64,000 nt of DNA from Candidatus Sulfotelmatobacter sp. (GTDB lineage: Bacteria; Acidobacteriota; Terriglobia; Terriglobales; Acidobacteriaceae): assembly GCA_025462865.1 (NCBI GenBank), contig JAOAPI010000150.1, positions 62,001-126,000 of the forward strand. The letters run 5' to 3'. Shown one piece after another: positions 26,381-36,430 of this stretch. A program made the position numbers and the translations under genes. The notes under the pieces were generated by a model that saw nothing but the letters and a program-made list of their open reading frames with translations, was not told the DNA's origin and did not search any database. The stretch's first letter is position 1; each line of letters begins with the position of its first letter.

Positions 26381-28636
26381 CTAGTGCTTTGGCTTAGGCA
26401 ACCCGTAGGCTTTGCACAGGCACACGTCGAATGCGGCGTGAAATTCTTCCGGAGTGAGTTTCATCTGCGACGCGTGTTCGTGAACGCATTTTCTAAGTTT
26501 GCCGCTGTCCTCTTTCTTCTGGGCAGCTTCTGGGTGCAGATACATCCAGTGTTGCTTTTCTTCACGTACGGCGCAAACCCCGGCATCAGTGGTCAGTTGC
26601 AGCGTGCTTTCTTGGCCATTTTCCGATATCCGCGATACGCAGTATCGGAAATCCGTTTTTTCGGACTCCGTCCAAATATTCGAGGTTGCCGGTAAACCGT
26701 AATTCACCGCTTGGGATCGAGCCGCAGGTTTTGCACCGGGCACGCGCAGGAATACGTAGGTAGCGTGATCGTCCGAGATCGCCTTCTGAAATGCCTTATA
26801 ACTCTTCAACTGATCAGGCGTCACCTCACTCAGTTTGAGCAGCATGCGCCGCTTGGTTATCAGCACCCCTTCACGCACTTCCGAGCTTCCCCGGAACTCC
26901 GCGAAACTCTCTTTGAAGTCAATCGGAACTGTCGGCGTGGCGGACCATCCCTTGGGCAACTGGATTCGTGACTCGTACTGCAACTCGCCAGGATAGCCAA
27001 TCCAGAGGGGCGTCGTCCGCCGCAGATCCTCGTCTCTGACTCCCGGGATACCCAAAGCAGGAAGTGGAACTATGAACCGATGCGCATCGCCCCCAGCGAA
27101 ATCTTTTAAAGTATAGTCATACGTCAGGTTGAAAGGTTCTTCCGTCCTTTCGGGTGGAGTGGCTCGGACGTTACTGATCGTTGCCCCCAGATGCGCTCCG
27201 TAGGATATTTGCTGGGCCAGATCTTTCCACTGCGACTCAGGCACTCGACGAAACGCCACCCGTGAATAGACTTCGCTGTCGCCGCGCACTGTGGTGTCCA
27301 CATGCGCTTGCAGCGTGCCGTCGGCGTCGAGGGTGGCTATGAGTGTCCCGGTTTGTTTGCTGGCGAACGGAGGATTGGCGGGCGTGGTCTCAAACGCAAC
27401 TCTGTCCGGAGCGATGACCAACGCGGGTTTCGCACGGAGTGGATAGATTAAATATCCAATGCCCATCACTTCCGGCGTTGTATCCATCCAAGACAGCGTT
27501 CTTCCCTTCGCCACCACGCTGATAAGGTGGTTAAACTGTCCCGGCGAAGGTACGTCGGCATCCACGGCCGCCCAACTGTTGATTAACGCGGGATACGCGC
27601 GTATCCCGACACCACTGAGTAATGCTGCAAGCAGTGTGTGCTTGTCCTTACAATCTCCATATTGGTTTCCGAAAATCTCGCCTGCGGCATGAGGTTGATA
27701 GCGTCCGATGCCGAAAGAAATCGCCACATAGTGGTAGCGCAGGCTGACATAGTTGTAAATTGCGCGTAGTTTCGCATCGTCATCCTGGAGTCCTTTAGTC
27801 AGTTCCTCTGCCTTTGCTGTTACCTCCGGCGACGGCTGAATCTTCTCTTTCTGCAGACTCTCATACCATCTACCGACTTCCTCCCAGCTGCGGAAACTGC
27901 TGATCAGAACATCTGGTGGCTTGAACGATCCACGGATAGTGTTATAACTCTGGACTTCCTTCTCTTTCTCCCCGTTCTCGCTTTCGAGATTTGATGTCTT
28001 CCACGTGTAAATGCGGCGGCCACTCTCCTCACGCGTTGTGGGCTGGACAGTGTGACTCTTGAGTTTTACCTCGCGCTCGCTCGGAATACTGATTTCCAAG
28101 TGCTCATCGAGAACAATTGCGTTTTTCGTGAATTGATGACCGGACCAGAATTGTCCTTTGGCGAGCGGTTTCTCTATCTGCCACCGGACCGAATACTGCA
28201 GCGTATCGCCGGGCTCGAGTCCTTTGACAGGAACATGCTTTTCTCGCAAGTCCGTATAAGAGGCAACGGCACGATAGGCTTCCGGAGTAACTTCCTGGGT
28301 TGAGACCAGAGGGGTTACGACAACCGACCCATTTGGTTTAGTGACCCGGACATCTAGGACTTCGATACGTTCGACGGATGCCTGGTAGGGCACGCGAAGT
28401 ACGTCAAACTGTTGCACTCCCGCGTCGGATTGAACTCGGACGCGGGTGTGTTGCTCGCGAGTGGACGTGCCATCCGATTGAAAGGCCACCTTGTTCGTCA
28501 GTTGCTCAATAACCACACCTTGCTTCGGGTAATTCTTGCTGGCTGCATCCTCCCGGACGGGCGTTTGAGCAATGCCAGGAACAGACAAGAGAAGTACCAG
28601 AGCCAGAGGACCCGTGCAGAACGCGCGGTCAGACAT
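26381..28636 (-). CDS. Secreted DUF3857 and transglutaminase-like domain protein
   Basis: This 751-residue protein has a signal peptide ending near GIAQ. The DUF3857 domain (about 55-220) is followed by a transglutaminase-like core (about 280-420). Its Cys-His-Asp triad is visible as Cys in YGDCKDK, His in FNHLISV and Asp in WMDTTPE. A long beta-rich C-terminal part follows, ending in a Cys-containing helix (VCLCKAYGLPKP). Bacterial proteins of this kind are common in Acidobacteria and Bacteroidetes. They are exported, and their reaction (peptide cleavage or cross-linking) is not established. The gene converges on the M28 peptidase gene. Confidence 0.9.
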   Translation of the reverse strand: MSDRAFCTGPLALVLLLSVPGIAQTPVREDAASKNYPKQGVVIEQLTNKVAFQSDGTSTREQHTRVRVQSDAGVQQFDVLRVPYQASVERIEVLDVRVTKPNGSVVVTPLVSTQEVTPEAYRAVASYTDLREKHVPVKGLEPGDTLQYSVRWQIEKPLAKGQFWSGHQFTKNAIVLDEHLEISIPSEREVKLKSHTVQPTTREESGRRIYTWKTSNLESENGEKEKEVQSYNTIRGSFKPPDVLISSFRSWEEVGRWYESLQKEKIQPSPEVTAKAEELTKGLQDDDAKLRAIYNYVSLRYHYVAISFGIGRYQPHAAGEIFGNQYGDCKDKHTLLAALLSGVGIRAYPALINSWAAVDADVPSPGQFNHLISVVAKGRTLSWMDTTPEVMGIGYLIYPLRAKPALVIAPDRVAFETTPANPPFASKQTGTLIATLDADGTLQAHVDTTVRGDSEVYSRVAFRRVPESQWKDLAQQISYGAHLGATISNVRATPPERTEEPFNLTYDYTLKDFAGGDAHRFIVPLPALGIPGVRDEDLRRTTPLWIGYPGELQYESRIQLPKGWSATPTVPIDFKESFAEFRGSSEVREGVLITKRRMLLKLSEVTPDQLKSYKAFQKAISDDHATYVFLRVPGAKPAARSQAVNYGLPATSNIWTESEKTDFRYCVSRISENGQESTLQLTTDAGVCAVREEKQHWMYLHPEAAQKKEDSGKLRKCVHEHASQMKLTPEEFHAAFDVCLCKAYGLPKPKH

Positions 28637-28782
28637 AATTGGCTGCTATCTTAACCCCCTGCCAAAGCAGGGACAAGGGAATTGGGGTGGCATCTTTAGC
28701 GGGTAACCACCCCTCCGAAGGAGTGCCCACATCTCCGGGGTATGATTTCCCGAACTAAACTGGAGATGGGCGATCGGGAGGA

Positions 28783-29388
28783 TCAGGGCCTATATAGCGC
28801 AATGCTCATGCTCGCCAGTCCCATGGTGGAGGAGCAGCCATCGCCGGTCTCGTCGACGCAGCCGAATTCGACTTCGACGCTATGGGACTGATTGGCTTGG
28901 GAGTTCGTCACCAGCGCTACTACAGCGTAGGAGCGCGCTTGCATGACAGTCGAGTTTGGATCGGCCGTATCCCACGCGAAGAAGCCGTGGAAATCTGTCG
29001 GTCCGGGAGTGGGAGCGACGCCATCCACTAGAAACTGGAATATGCCGCTGTCATTGGCGCTCACCGATGCCTGAGTTTCCACATGAATGTAGTACGCGCA
29101 GGTTGCGCCGGCTAGTTGGGGACAAACAATGTGCACGACCGATGGCGTTACGATCACCCCGAGGTTTTCGCAAAGGCTTGGGGTGCACGACACGGTAACC
29201 GGTCCCGCACTGGTTCGAAATGCAGTCGATACCAAGGTTAAGTTTCGGATATTCGCTGGCGCTGCGGGAGCGGGAGCTGCAGCAGGCTGTCCTGCCTGTG
29301 CGTTGAGCATGCTACCGGCGAGGGTGCAGGCCGTAATAATAGCGGCTAGACATGAGCCGATAGACCAAATCAGGAAACGAACTCTCAT
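28783..29388 (-). CDS. Hypothetical secreted protein with paired cysteines
   Basis: This 201-residue protein has a signal peptide (about 1-32) and a Pro/Ala linker, then a beta-rich body. Six Cys occur in three close pairs: CTPSLC, CPQLAGATC and CVDETGDGC. This suggests three disulfides and therefore export. The ATG is preceded by AGGAG at good spacing. I do not recognise a family. It is transcribed alone, 146 bp from the DUF3857 gene and divergent from the PilZ gene at 29696. Confidence 0.75.
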   Translation of the reverse strand: MRVRFLIWSIGSCLAAIITACTLAGSMLNAQAGQPAAAPAPAAPANIRNLTLVSTAFRTSAGPVTVSCTPSLCENLGVIVTPSVVHIVCPQLAGATCAYYIHVETQASVSANDSGIFQFLVDGVAPTPGPTDFHGFFAWDTADPNSTVMQARSYAVVALVTNSQANQSHSVEVEFGCVDETGDGCSSTMGLASMSIALYRP

Positions 29389-29695
29389 TTAGATTCTCCT
29401 GAACCGCATCGCAGCCCACAACCTGCGGCTATTCTGGATGCGCTGGTCGGGCTGGATGTTGCCGGGAAGGTGCTTTACCTCTGGCGGGAGAGTTGGGCAG
29501 CATGCCCGGTCGTAAAAGCCGCCCCTACCGGCATAAGATCAATTCCCGAAAGTGCTAACGTCAATAATCGAACTCATTCCCTCGGTTCTCACAGTTGGCG
29601 TAACATCTCCGTTACACCAGTAATCCTGACAATACTCTGGTGAATGCGACATAATGCCCGCTGCTGCTGATGCAGGTCGCAAGAGGGGAGCCGCA
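29389..29695. other. Divergent intergenic region, no gene seen
   Basis: This stretch separates the cysteine-rich secreted protein (minus) and the PilZ gene (plus). It holds the AGGAG site of the former, near 29391, and AGGGGAG, the ribosome site of the latter, near 29682. I found no convincing promoter, RNA or repeat. Confidence 0.5.
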
Positions 29696-30052
29696 ATGGG
29701 GAAACGACGAGAGGCGCGGATAGAGGCGAAACTGCAGGTCCGAATCGCCGGCACCGATGCCAGCGGAAGCCCTATCCTCCTCATGGTGCCGACGCGCAAC
29801 GTCAGCCGGCAAGGGGCATTGTTGGATGGGATTCAAGCCACGCTGAAGGTCGGGGAGATTGTCGCTATTACCTACAAGACCAGTAAAGGCCGGTTCCGCG
29901 TGACTTGGGTCGGCGACGCCGAACGAGCGGGTCAAATCGGAGTTCAGAGTGTAGAAACAGAAAAGTGCATTTGGGGCGCAACAGCTCTGCCACCGGTAAC
30001 TGCCGACATGTACGTCGCGCCGCCGCTTGACCAGGAAGTCAAAGGTTCTTAG
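29696..30052 (+). CDS. PilZ domain protein
   Basis: This 118-residue protein consists of little more than a PilZ domain. It has RREARIEAKLQV at the N-terminus and NVSRQGALLDG, together matching the two PilZ c-di-GMP-binding motifs loosely: the arginine-containing start and an N/DxSxxG variant with Arg-Gln in the middle. A shorter binding motif means affinity for c-di-GMP needs checking. The start at 29696 is chosen because AGGGGAG precedes it; an ATG at 29654 would add 14 residues. Confidence 0.85.
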   Translation: MGKRREARIEAKLQVRIAGTDASGSPILLMVPTRNVSRQGALLDGIQATLKVGEIVAITYKTSKGRFRVTWVGDAERAGQIGVQSVETEKCIWGATALPPVTADMYVAPPLDQEVKGS

Positions 30053-30217
30053 TAGAGACACAACAAGTTACGGCTTCGTAACATTCAGTCTTGCGCCGAT
30101 CGGGTTCTGAGTGCAATCGCCACCCATCGAAACACAAACTTTCCTGCGCTTTGGCGAAATCACTTGCCCAATACGGCATCCCGATTTTCCCAGTTCGTAA
30201 CTATCCCCTCTGACCGT

Positions 30218-30247
30218 TTGACGCTGCTCTCCTTCTGTCTTTACACT
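30218..30247 (+). promoter_or_regulatory. Predicted sigma-70 type promoter for tig
   Basis: TTGACG (30218-30223) and TACACT (30242-30247) are separated by 18 bp, about 80 bp before the trigger-factor start. Match to consensus is 5/6 at -35 and 4/6 at -10. This is read from sequence only. Confidence 0.5.
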
Positions 30248-30328
30248 CAAAGGAACGCCGCATGAGTTTCGATGCTCTCCGTTTGCTCGACGGAGTCTCT
30301 GGATCCAGCGGTTTGGGAAAGGTAAAAC

Positions 30329-31642
30329 GTGAGCCCCACAGAGACTACCGACGCGGCCAAAACAGAAGACACAAAAAAAGATATCAAGCGGGAGATTTCG
30401 GTCGAGATTCCGGCCGCCGAAGTTACCCGCGAGACCGAAGCGCAGATTCAGCGCTATCAGAAGAGCGCGCGGCTACCGGGGTTTCGCGCCGGGCATGTGC
30501 CGGCCTCTATCATCAAACAACGCTTTGGCGAAGGGCTCAAGAACGATGTGGCCGAGGCTTTGATTCCAAAATACTTTCGCCGGGAAGCTGAGAAGCAGGG
30601 TCTGATCCCGGTTTCGCAGCCCCGCGTTACCGACCTGCATATTCATGATGGCGAACCGCTAACCTTCAAGGCCAGCTTCGAAGTGCTACCCGAGATTAAA
30701 GTGGAAGGCTACAAGGATCTCCGCTCTGACAAGCCGGAGATTATCGTCACCGACGAGGATATCGAGCAAGCGCTCACTAGCGTCCGCGAACAGCATGCGA
30801 CCTACGCTACCGTGGAAGGCCGCACCCTTGCAGAGGGCGACTTTGCCCAGGCTTCCATGGATGGGAAGCCCAAAGACGGCAAAGATGTCGCGGACGCTAA
30901 AGCTAATCCCGTTCACATGGACGATGTGTTGATCGAAATTGGCGGCAAGAATACTGTGCCGGAATTCTCCCAGCACCTCACCGGCGCTTCTGCCGGAGAC
31001 GAGCGCACGTTCGACGTAAGCTATCCCGACGACATTTCGGACAAGCGCCTCGCGGGCAAGACTTTCGTCTACACAGTTAAGGTGAATGGCATCAAGCAAA
31101 AGAGCCTGCCCGAACTCAATGACGATTTCGCTAAAGAGTTGGGAGAGTTCACCAGTCTGGACCAGGTTCGCAAGCAGATCCGCGAGAATATGGAAGCAGA
31201 GAAACGCCACACTGTGGAGCACGAAGCAAAAGACAAACTGGTTGCCGAATTGGTAAAGCGCAACGATTTCGAGGTACCTGAGTCTTTGATCGATCGCCAG
31301 ATTGATTTGCGCCTGGAGCGCGGCCTGCGCGCTCTGGCGGCTCAGGGCATGAAGATGGAAGATCTGAAGAAAATGGACTTGCCTCGCCTTCGCGCCGGAC
31401 AGCGGGAGCAGGCGATTCAAGATGTAAAGTCTTCGCTGCTGCTGGAGCGCATTGCCGATCTCGAAAAAATCGAAGTCGGTGACGACGAAGTGAACCGGGA
31501 AGTCGAGGCTCTCGCACAACAGTCAAAACAAACCTCTGAAGCGGTTCGCGCTCGTTTGACACAAGATGGGGGGCTCGATAGAATCCGGATTAGAATCCGC
31601 AGTGAGAAGACCCTCAACTTTCTTTATCATCAGTCCGCGTAA
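30329..31642 (+). CDS. tig: Trigger factor, ribosome-associated chaperone and peptidyl-prolyl isomerase
   Basis: Trigger factor binds nascent chains at the ribosome exit tunnel. The protein has 437 residues, the usual length. The N-terminal ribosome-binding domain has the signature GFRAGHVPASIIKQRFG (residues about 50-66). The FKBP-like isomerase domain follows (about 160-250) with EGDFAQASMDGK, and the C-terminal helical arms have KDKLVAELVKRNDFEVP. The start is GTG at 30329, preceded by GGAAAGG. It is the first gene of the tig-clpP-clpX-lon order, an arrangement widely conserved in bacteria, linking folding with proteolysis. A predicted promoter lies at 30218. Confidence 0.96.
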   Translation: MSPTETTDAAKTEDTKKDIKREISVEIPAAEVTRETEAQIQRYQKSARLPGFRAGHVPASIIKQRFGEGLKNDVAEALIPKYFRREAEKQGLIPVSQPRVTDLHIHDGEPLTFKASFEVLPEIKVEGYKDLRSDKPEIIVTDEDIEQALTSVREQHATYATVEGRTLAEGDFAQASMDGKPKDGKDVADAKANPVHMDDVLIEIGGKNTVPEFSQHLTGASAGDERTFDVSYPDDISDKRLAGKTFVYTVKVNGIKQKSLPELNDDFAKELGEFTSLDQVRKQIRENMEAEKRHTVEHEAKDKLVAELVKRNDFEVPESLIDRQIDLRLERGLRALAAQGMKMEDLKKMDLPRLRAGQREQAIQDVKSSLLLERIADLEKIEVGDDEVNREVEALAQQSKQTSEAVRARLTQDGGLDRIRIRIRSEKTLNFLYHQSA

Positions 31643-31735
31643 ATCGAAAAAAGACGCGGACCACTTTCGACCCTCCCCGAGTAATGCAGGCGCTAGTTCG
31701 GGGCGGAGTGTGGCAGGTGGGCAGGCCAGATAACC

Positions 31736-32353
31736 ATGAAGCAAAATGATCCGCAAATGATGCTGGTACCGATGGTCATCGAGCAGACCGGTCGGGGCGA
31801 ACGCGCCTACGACATTTATTCCCGGCTGCTCCGCGATAACATTATTTTCATAGGCACGCCGATTGACGACAACATCGCCAATCTGGTGATCGCCCAAATG
31901 TTATTTCTGGCTCAGGAAGACCCTGAGAAAGACATTCAGCTCTACGTCAACTCGCCCGGCGGCTCGATCACGGCGGGTATGGCGATTTATGACACCATGC
32001 AGTATGTGAAGAATGACGTGATGACACTGTGCGTGGGACAGGCGGCATCAATGGCTGCGCTATTGTTGGCGGCCGGGGAGCCCAAGAAGCGGCTGGCCTT
32101 GCCCAATTCGCGCATTCTCATCCACCAGCCCTCCATGGGCGGGTTGTCGGGACAAGCTACGGATATCGACATTCATGCGCGCGAGATCCTCCGCATGCGG
32201 GAGATTACCAACCAGTTACTCTCCAAGCACACCACTCAAAAACTCGATAAGGTGGAAAAGGACGTGGAGCGCGATTTCATCATGAACGCGCAGCAGGCGA
32301 AGGAGTACGGAATCATAGACGATATCATCTACAAGACCGGAAAAGCGGTATGA
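31736..32353 (+). CDS. clpP: ATP-dependent Clp protease proteolytic subunit
   Basis: ClpP forms the 14-mer peptidase chamber used with ClpX. The protein has 205 residues. The catalytic Ser105 is in [14 protein letters not shown] and His130 in [10 protein letters not shown]; the third residue is an Asp in the DVERD segment (about 176-180). The short N-terminal extension resembles the processed prosequence of other ClpPs. It lies 93 bp after tig and 114 bp before clpX on the same strand. Confidence 0.97.
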   Translation: MKQNDPQMMLVPMVIEQTGRGERAYDIYSRLLRDNIIFIGTPIDDNIANLVIAQMLFLAQEDPEKDIQLYVNSPGGSITAGMAIYDTMQYVKNDVMTLCVGQAASMAALLLAAGEPKKRLALPNSRILIHQPSMGGLSGQATDIDIHAREILRMREITNQLLSKHTTQKLDKVEKDVERDFIMNAQQAKEYGIIDDIIYKTGKAV

Positions 32354-32467
32354 TCTGCCTTCGCCCTTGAACCGGCAAACGGGTCAGGAGCGAAACCAGT
32401 CGCAACGGAGTAGATGAGTCGAATGACGCGGGTTCAAGCGGTACGAAGGTAAAAGGAGCAGAGCCGA

Positions 32468-33742
32468 GTGAAAACCAAGTCCTCCGACGAGATTTTGCGT
32501 TGCTCATTCTGCCACAAGTCGCAGGATGCCGTAGCCAAGTTGATCTCGTCGCCTAGCGACTATCCGCGCGCCTATATTTGCGATGAGTGCGTAGCGGTGT
32601 GCAATTCCATTCTCGAAGACGACCGCACGGCCACTCCTGCAAGCGCGCCGCCGAATCAGTTGCCCAAGCCGCAGGAGGTCAAGACCTTCCTCGACGAATA
32701 CGTGATCGGGCAGGAGCAGACCAAGAAGAAGCTGGCGGTGGCGGTTTACAACCACTACAAGCGCATCTTCATGAACCGGCAGAAGACGAACGACGGTATC
32801 GAGCTGAGCAAGTCGAACATCATGCTCATCGGTCCGACGGGCACTGGCAAGACGCTGCTGGCGCAGACTTTGGCTCGCATGCTCGACGTCCCCTTCGCCA
32901 TTGTCGATGCGACTACGCTCACCGAAGCCGGCTACGTGGGCGAGGATGTGGAGAACATCATTCTTAAACTGCTGCAGGCTGCCGAGGGAGACGTAAGCCG
33001 CGCCCAGACTGGCATCATCTACATCGACGAGATCGACAAGATCGGGCGCAAGGACGAGAATCCCTCCATTACGCGCGACGTCTCCGGCGAAGGTGTGCAG
33101 CAGGCTCTGCTGAAGATTCTGGAAGGAACGATCGCCAACGTCCCGCCGCAGGGCGGACGAAAGCATCCTCACCAGGAATTCACTCCCGTCGACACCACCA
33201 ACATCCTTTTCATCTGCGGCGGAGCATTCGTTGGCTTGGAGAAAATCATCGGAAGGCGCGTTGGGAAAAAGTCGCTGGGCTTCCGGGGCGGCGAAGAGGC
33301 AGAAAAAGAAGACATTGCTGTCTCAGGCAAGCGCAATTTCGAATTGTTAAGCGAAATCCAGCCGGAAGACTTGATCAAGTTTGGATTGATTCCTGAATTT
33401 GTCGGACGGCTGCCCGTCGTCGGCATGCTCGAAGATCTGGACGAATTTGCTTTGATCGAGATCCTCACCCGTCCCAAGAACGCAATCGTGAAGCAATATC
33501 AGCGGTTATTTGAGTTCGAGAATGTGCGCCTGAAGTTCAGCGACGAAGCCCTGCGCGCCGTTGCCCGCCAGGCCATGGCCCGGAAAGTGGGGGCTCGCGG
33601 CCTGCGCATGATTCTCGAAGAGCTTATGCTTGACTTGATGTTCCACCTGCCTAGCCAGAAGAAACTAAAAGAGTTCGAGGTTACGCGCGAGATGGTGGAG
33701 AAACGCAGCGCTTCCGTGGCCACGTTAGAGAAGGCAGGATAG
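32468..33742 (+). CDS. clpX: ATP-dependent Clp protease ATP-binding subunit ClpX
   Basis: ClpX unfolds substrates and passes them to ClpP. The protein has 424 residues. The N-terminal zinc-binding domain has Cys12, Cys15, Cys38 and Cys41. The AAA+ domain has Walker A GPTGTGKT, Walker [10 protein letters not shown], the pore loop GYVGED and sensor motifs near [10 protein letters not shown]. The IGF loop that docks on ClpP is present in modified form, as [11 protein letters not shown]. The start is GTG with AGGAG nine bases upstream. Confidence 0.97.
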   Translation: MKTKSSDEILRCSFCHKSQDAVAKLISSPSDYPRAYICDECVAVCNSILEDDRTATPASAPPNQLPKPQEVKTFLDEYVIGQEQTKKKLAVAVYNHYKRIFMNRQKTNDGIELSKSNIMLIGPTGTGKTLLAQTLARMLDVPFAIVDATTLTEAGYVGEDVENIILKLLQAAEGDVSRAQTGIIYIDEIDKIGRKDENPSITRDVSGEGVQQALLKILEGTIANVPPQGGRKHPHQEFTPVDTTNILFICGGAFVGLEKIIGRRVGKKSLGFRGGEEAEKEDIAVSGKRNFELLSEIQPEDLIKFGLIPEFVGRLPVVGMLEDLDEFALIEILTRPKNAIVKQYQRLFEFENVRLKFSDEALRAVARQAMARKVGARGLRMILEELMLDLMFHLPSQKKLKEFEVTREMVEKRSASVATLEKAG

Positions 33743-33823
33743 TAAAAGAGAGTAAACTGTAGCAGCCGGTATTGTGGGAGAATGCGCCACGATTGTTATT
33801 CCGCACGACCCTGGGGAGATTGA

Positions 33824-36235
33824 GTGACCACATCCAAAGAGAAATTCGAGAGCAAGAAGCTGCCGATGATGCCCATCCGCGATGTGGTCATCTTTCCGTT
33901 CATGATGACACCGTTCGTGGTGGGCCGCGAGTCCAGCGTCCGCGCCCTGGAAGAGGCTCTCGCCGCCGACAAAAAAATCTTCCTCGCCACCCAGCACGAC
34001 GCTTCCATCGACGAGCCCAAGTCGAATGAGATCTATCAGGTCGGCACCATCGTAAACATCGTGCAGAGCCTCAAGCTGCCTGATGGCAATATCAAGGTTC
34101 TCGTGGAAGGCATTGAACGCGGCCGGCTGCTTCAAGCTACCGATGCCGATGGCTATATGCAGGCTTCCGTACGAGTGGCGCGTTATCCCGTGGAAATGAA
34201 CGCGCAGGTCGAAGCTGGCATGCAGCGCGTCACCACGCTGTTCGAGCAGTACGTAAAGCTTTGCCAGGCGCTGAACTACGAGACCATGATTTCCGCCGTC
34301 CGCATGGAAGATCCGGCAAAGCTCACCGACATTATTGCTGCAAACCTGCAGCTTTCCATCGAAGAAAAACAGGAACTGCTGGAGATATTCGATCCTTCCG
34401 AGCGACTGAACCGCATCGCCGACGTGCTCGACGTTGAAATCGAAAAACTCAACGTGGACCGCACCATCCAGTCGCGCGTGAAGCGGCAAATGGAAAAGGC
34501 GCAGAAAGAGTATTACCTCAACGAAAAGATCAAGGCCATCCAAAAGGAACTGGGCCGCGGCGAGAAGAGTGAATTCGACGAACTGAAGAAGAAGGTCGAA
34601 GCTGCCGGCATGCCCAAAGAAGTAAAAGACAAGGCATTGCAGGAACTGAAGAAGCTAGAAGCCATGCCGCCGATGTCGGCCGAATCCACGGTTTCGCGCA
34701 ACTATCTCGACTGGCTGCTGGCCGTTCCTTGGAAAAAACGCTCCAAGGAAATTCGCAATATTTCGCGCGCGGAAAAAGTTCTCAACGAAGATCATTACGG
34801 CCTGGAAAAAATCAAGGAACGTATCCTTGAATTCCTCGCAGTTCGCCAGCTCGTAAAAAATCCCAAAGGCTCGATTCTTTGCTTCGTGGGGCCTCCGGGC
34901 GTGGGCAAGACCTCGCTGGGCATGTCGATCGCTAAGGCCACCGGCCGCAAGTTTGTCCGGATGTCGTTGGGCGGAGTACGTGACGAGGCCGAAATTCGCG
35001 GCCACCGTCGCACTTATATTGGCGCGCTGCCCGGGCAGATCATTCAGATGATGAAGAAGGCGGGCACTAAGAACCCTGTTTTCATGCTGGATGAAGTGGA
35101 CAAAATGTCGATGGACTTCCGCGGCGACCCCTCCGCCGCTCTGCTGGAAGTACTCGATCCCGAGCAGAATTTCATGTTCGTCGACCACTACCTCGACGTC
35201 GAATACGACCTCTCGCAGGTTTTCTTCGTGGCTACCGCCAACGTGATGCACACCATTCCTCCCGCGCTGCAAGATCGCATGGAAGTGCTGCGTCTGCATG
35301 GCTACACCGAGCAGGAGAAGGTCGAGATCGCCAAGCAGTTTCTGGTGAAGAAGCAGATGCTGCAGGCTGGTTTGTCGGAGAAAAACGTAAAGTTTTCTGA
35401 CGACGCCATCACTACGCTGATCAGGGCTTACACGCGCGAAGCTGGAGTGCGCAATCTCGAGCGCGAAATCGGCAATGTCTGTCGCAAAGTGGCGCGCAAG
35501 GTTGTGAAAGAAGGCGAGAACTATACCATTGCCGTCACTGGTTCGAATGTCACCGATTTCCTGGGCGTCATCAAGTTCCGCGACACGCTAGCGCATGAAA
35601 AGAGCGAAGTCGGATTGGTTACTGGCTTGGCGTGGACCGAAGTTGGCGGCTCCATTCTCAGCACTGAAGCCACCGTAGTCGACGGCAAAGGCAAGTTAAC
35701 ACTGACCGGCAAGCTGGGCGACGTCATGCAGGAGTCGGCGCAGGCCGCCCTGTCGTACGTCCGCTCGCGCGCGCACCGGCTTGGCTTGAATCGAGATTTC
35801 TATCGCACCCTCGACCTGCACGTGCACGTGCCGGAAGGCGCCATCCCGAAAGATGGACCGTCGGCAGGCATTACCATTGCCACGGCAATCGCGAGCGCAC
35901 TCAGCAAGATTCCAGTACGCCGCGACGTTGCCATGACCGGAGAAATCACGCTGCGCGGTAAAGTGCTTCCGATCGGCGGGCTTAAGGAAAAACTGCTGGC
36001 TGCGCATCGCGCTGGACTCTTCGAAGTGATTTTGCCGCGCGATAATGAGAAGGATCTCGCGGAGGTTCCGGAAAATCTGCGCAGCGCAATGAAAATGCAC
36101 TTTGTGGATACGATGGACCAGGTGCTGCAGATTGCCTTGGAGTCTCCACTGCCCTCTCTCAGCGAAGATGTGACCGCGCAGCCGATCGCGCCACTGACTT
36201 CGGGGACCGATGAGATTCCGGCTGCTCATCAGTAA
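33824..36235 (+). CDS. lon: ATP-dependent Lon protease
   Basis: This 803-residue hexameric AAA+ protease degrades misfolded and some regulatory proteins in the cytoplasm. The N-terminal LAN domain covers about 1-200 ([19 protein letters not shown], partly quoted), then the coiled linker. Walker A is GPPGVGKTS and the S16 protease domain has catalytic Ser680 (PKDGPSAG) and Lys721 ([14 protein letters not shown]). The start is GTG with GGGGAG five bases before it. It lies 81 bp after clpX. Whether it shares a transcript with clpX is not decided by the sequence. Confidence 0.97.
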   Translation: MTTSKEKFESKKLPMMPIRDVVIFPFMMTPFVVGRESSVRALEEALAADKKIFLATQHDASIDEPKSNEIYQVGTIVNIVQSLKLPDGNIKVLVEGIERGRLLQATDADGYMQASVRVARYPVEMNAQVEAGMQRVTTLFEQYVKLCQALNYETMISAVRMEDPAKLTDIIAANLQLSIEEKQELLEIFDPSERLNRIADVLDVEIEKLNVDRTIQSRVKRQMEKAQKEYYLNEKIKAIQKELGRGEKSEFDELKKKVEAAGMPKEVKDKALQELKKLEAMPPMSAESTVSRNYLDWLLAVPWKKRSKEIRNISRAEKVLNEDHYGLEKIKERILEFLAVRQLVKNPKGSILCFVGPPGVGKTSLGMSIAKATGRKFVRMSLGGVRDEAEIRGHRRTYIGALPGQIIQMMKKAGTKNPVFMLDEVDKMSMDFRGDPSAALLEVLDPEQNFMFVDHYLDVEYDLSQVFFVATANVMHTIPPALQDRMEVLRLHGYTEQEKVEIAKQFLVKKQMLQAGLSEKNVKFSDDAITTLIRAYTREAGVRNLEREIGNVCRKVARKVVKEGENYTIAVTGSNVTDFLGVIKFRDTLAHEKSEVGLVTGLAWTEVGGSILSTEATVVDGKGKLTLTGKLGDVMQESAQAALSYVRSRAHRLGLNRDFYRTLDLHVHVPEGAIPKDGPSAGITIATAIASALSKIPVRRDVAMTGEITLRGKVLPIGGLKEKLLAAHRAGLFEVILPRDNEKDLAEVPENLRSAMKMHFVDTMDQVLQIALESPLPSLSEDVTAQPIAPLTSGTDEIPAAHQ

Positions 36236-36276
36236 TAGAGCAGTTCCCCTGGTTCCGGATTATTTTCCCCGCGGCG

Positions 36277-36305
36277 TTGACATGTTTTCCTTGCCTCCTT
36301 ACAGT
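36277..36305 (+). promoter_or_regulatory. Predicted sigma-70 type promoter for the dCTP deaminase gene
   Basis: A perfect TTGACA (36277-36282) and TACAGT (36300-36305) are separated by 17 bp, about 125 bp before the start at 36431. This is the best promoter match found in the window and implies that the gene is expressed independently of lon. Confidence 0.65.
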
Positions 36306-36430
36306 GGAAGCACTTTCCAGCCGCCAGGGGCAGCCTTGGACAGCGTTTTCGAATAGACTGCAGAAGTGTTACCCAGCCAGCCGATTTCTGAGTTTTCGCA
36401 AACTATCAGTCAGGCCGGGGAATCTTGAAG

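Noticed and set aside
30686-31519. 277-codon open frame antisense to tig
   Set aside because: It lies wholly inside the strongly conserved trigger-factor gene and its translation shows no recognisable domain; it is a composition artefact.
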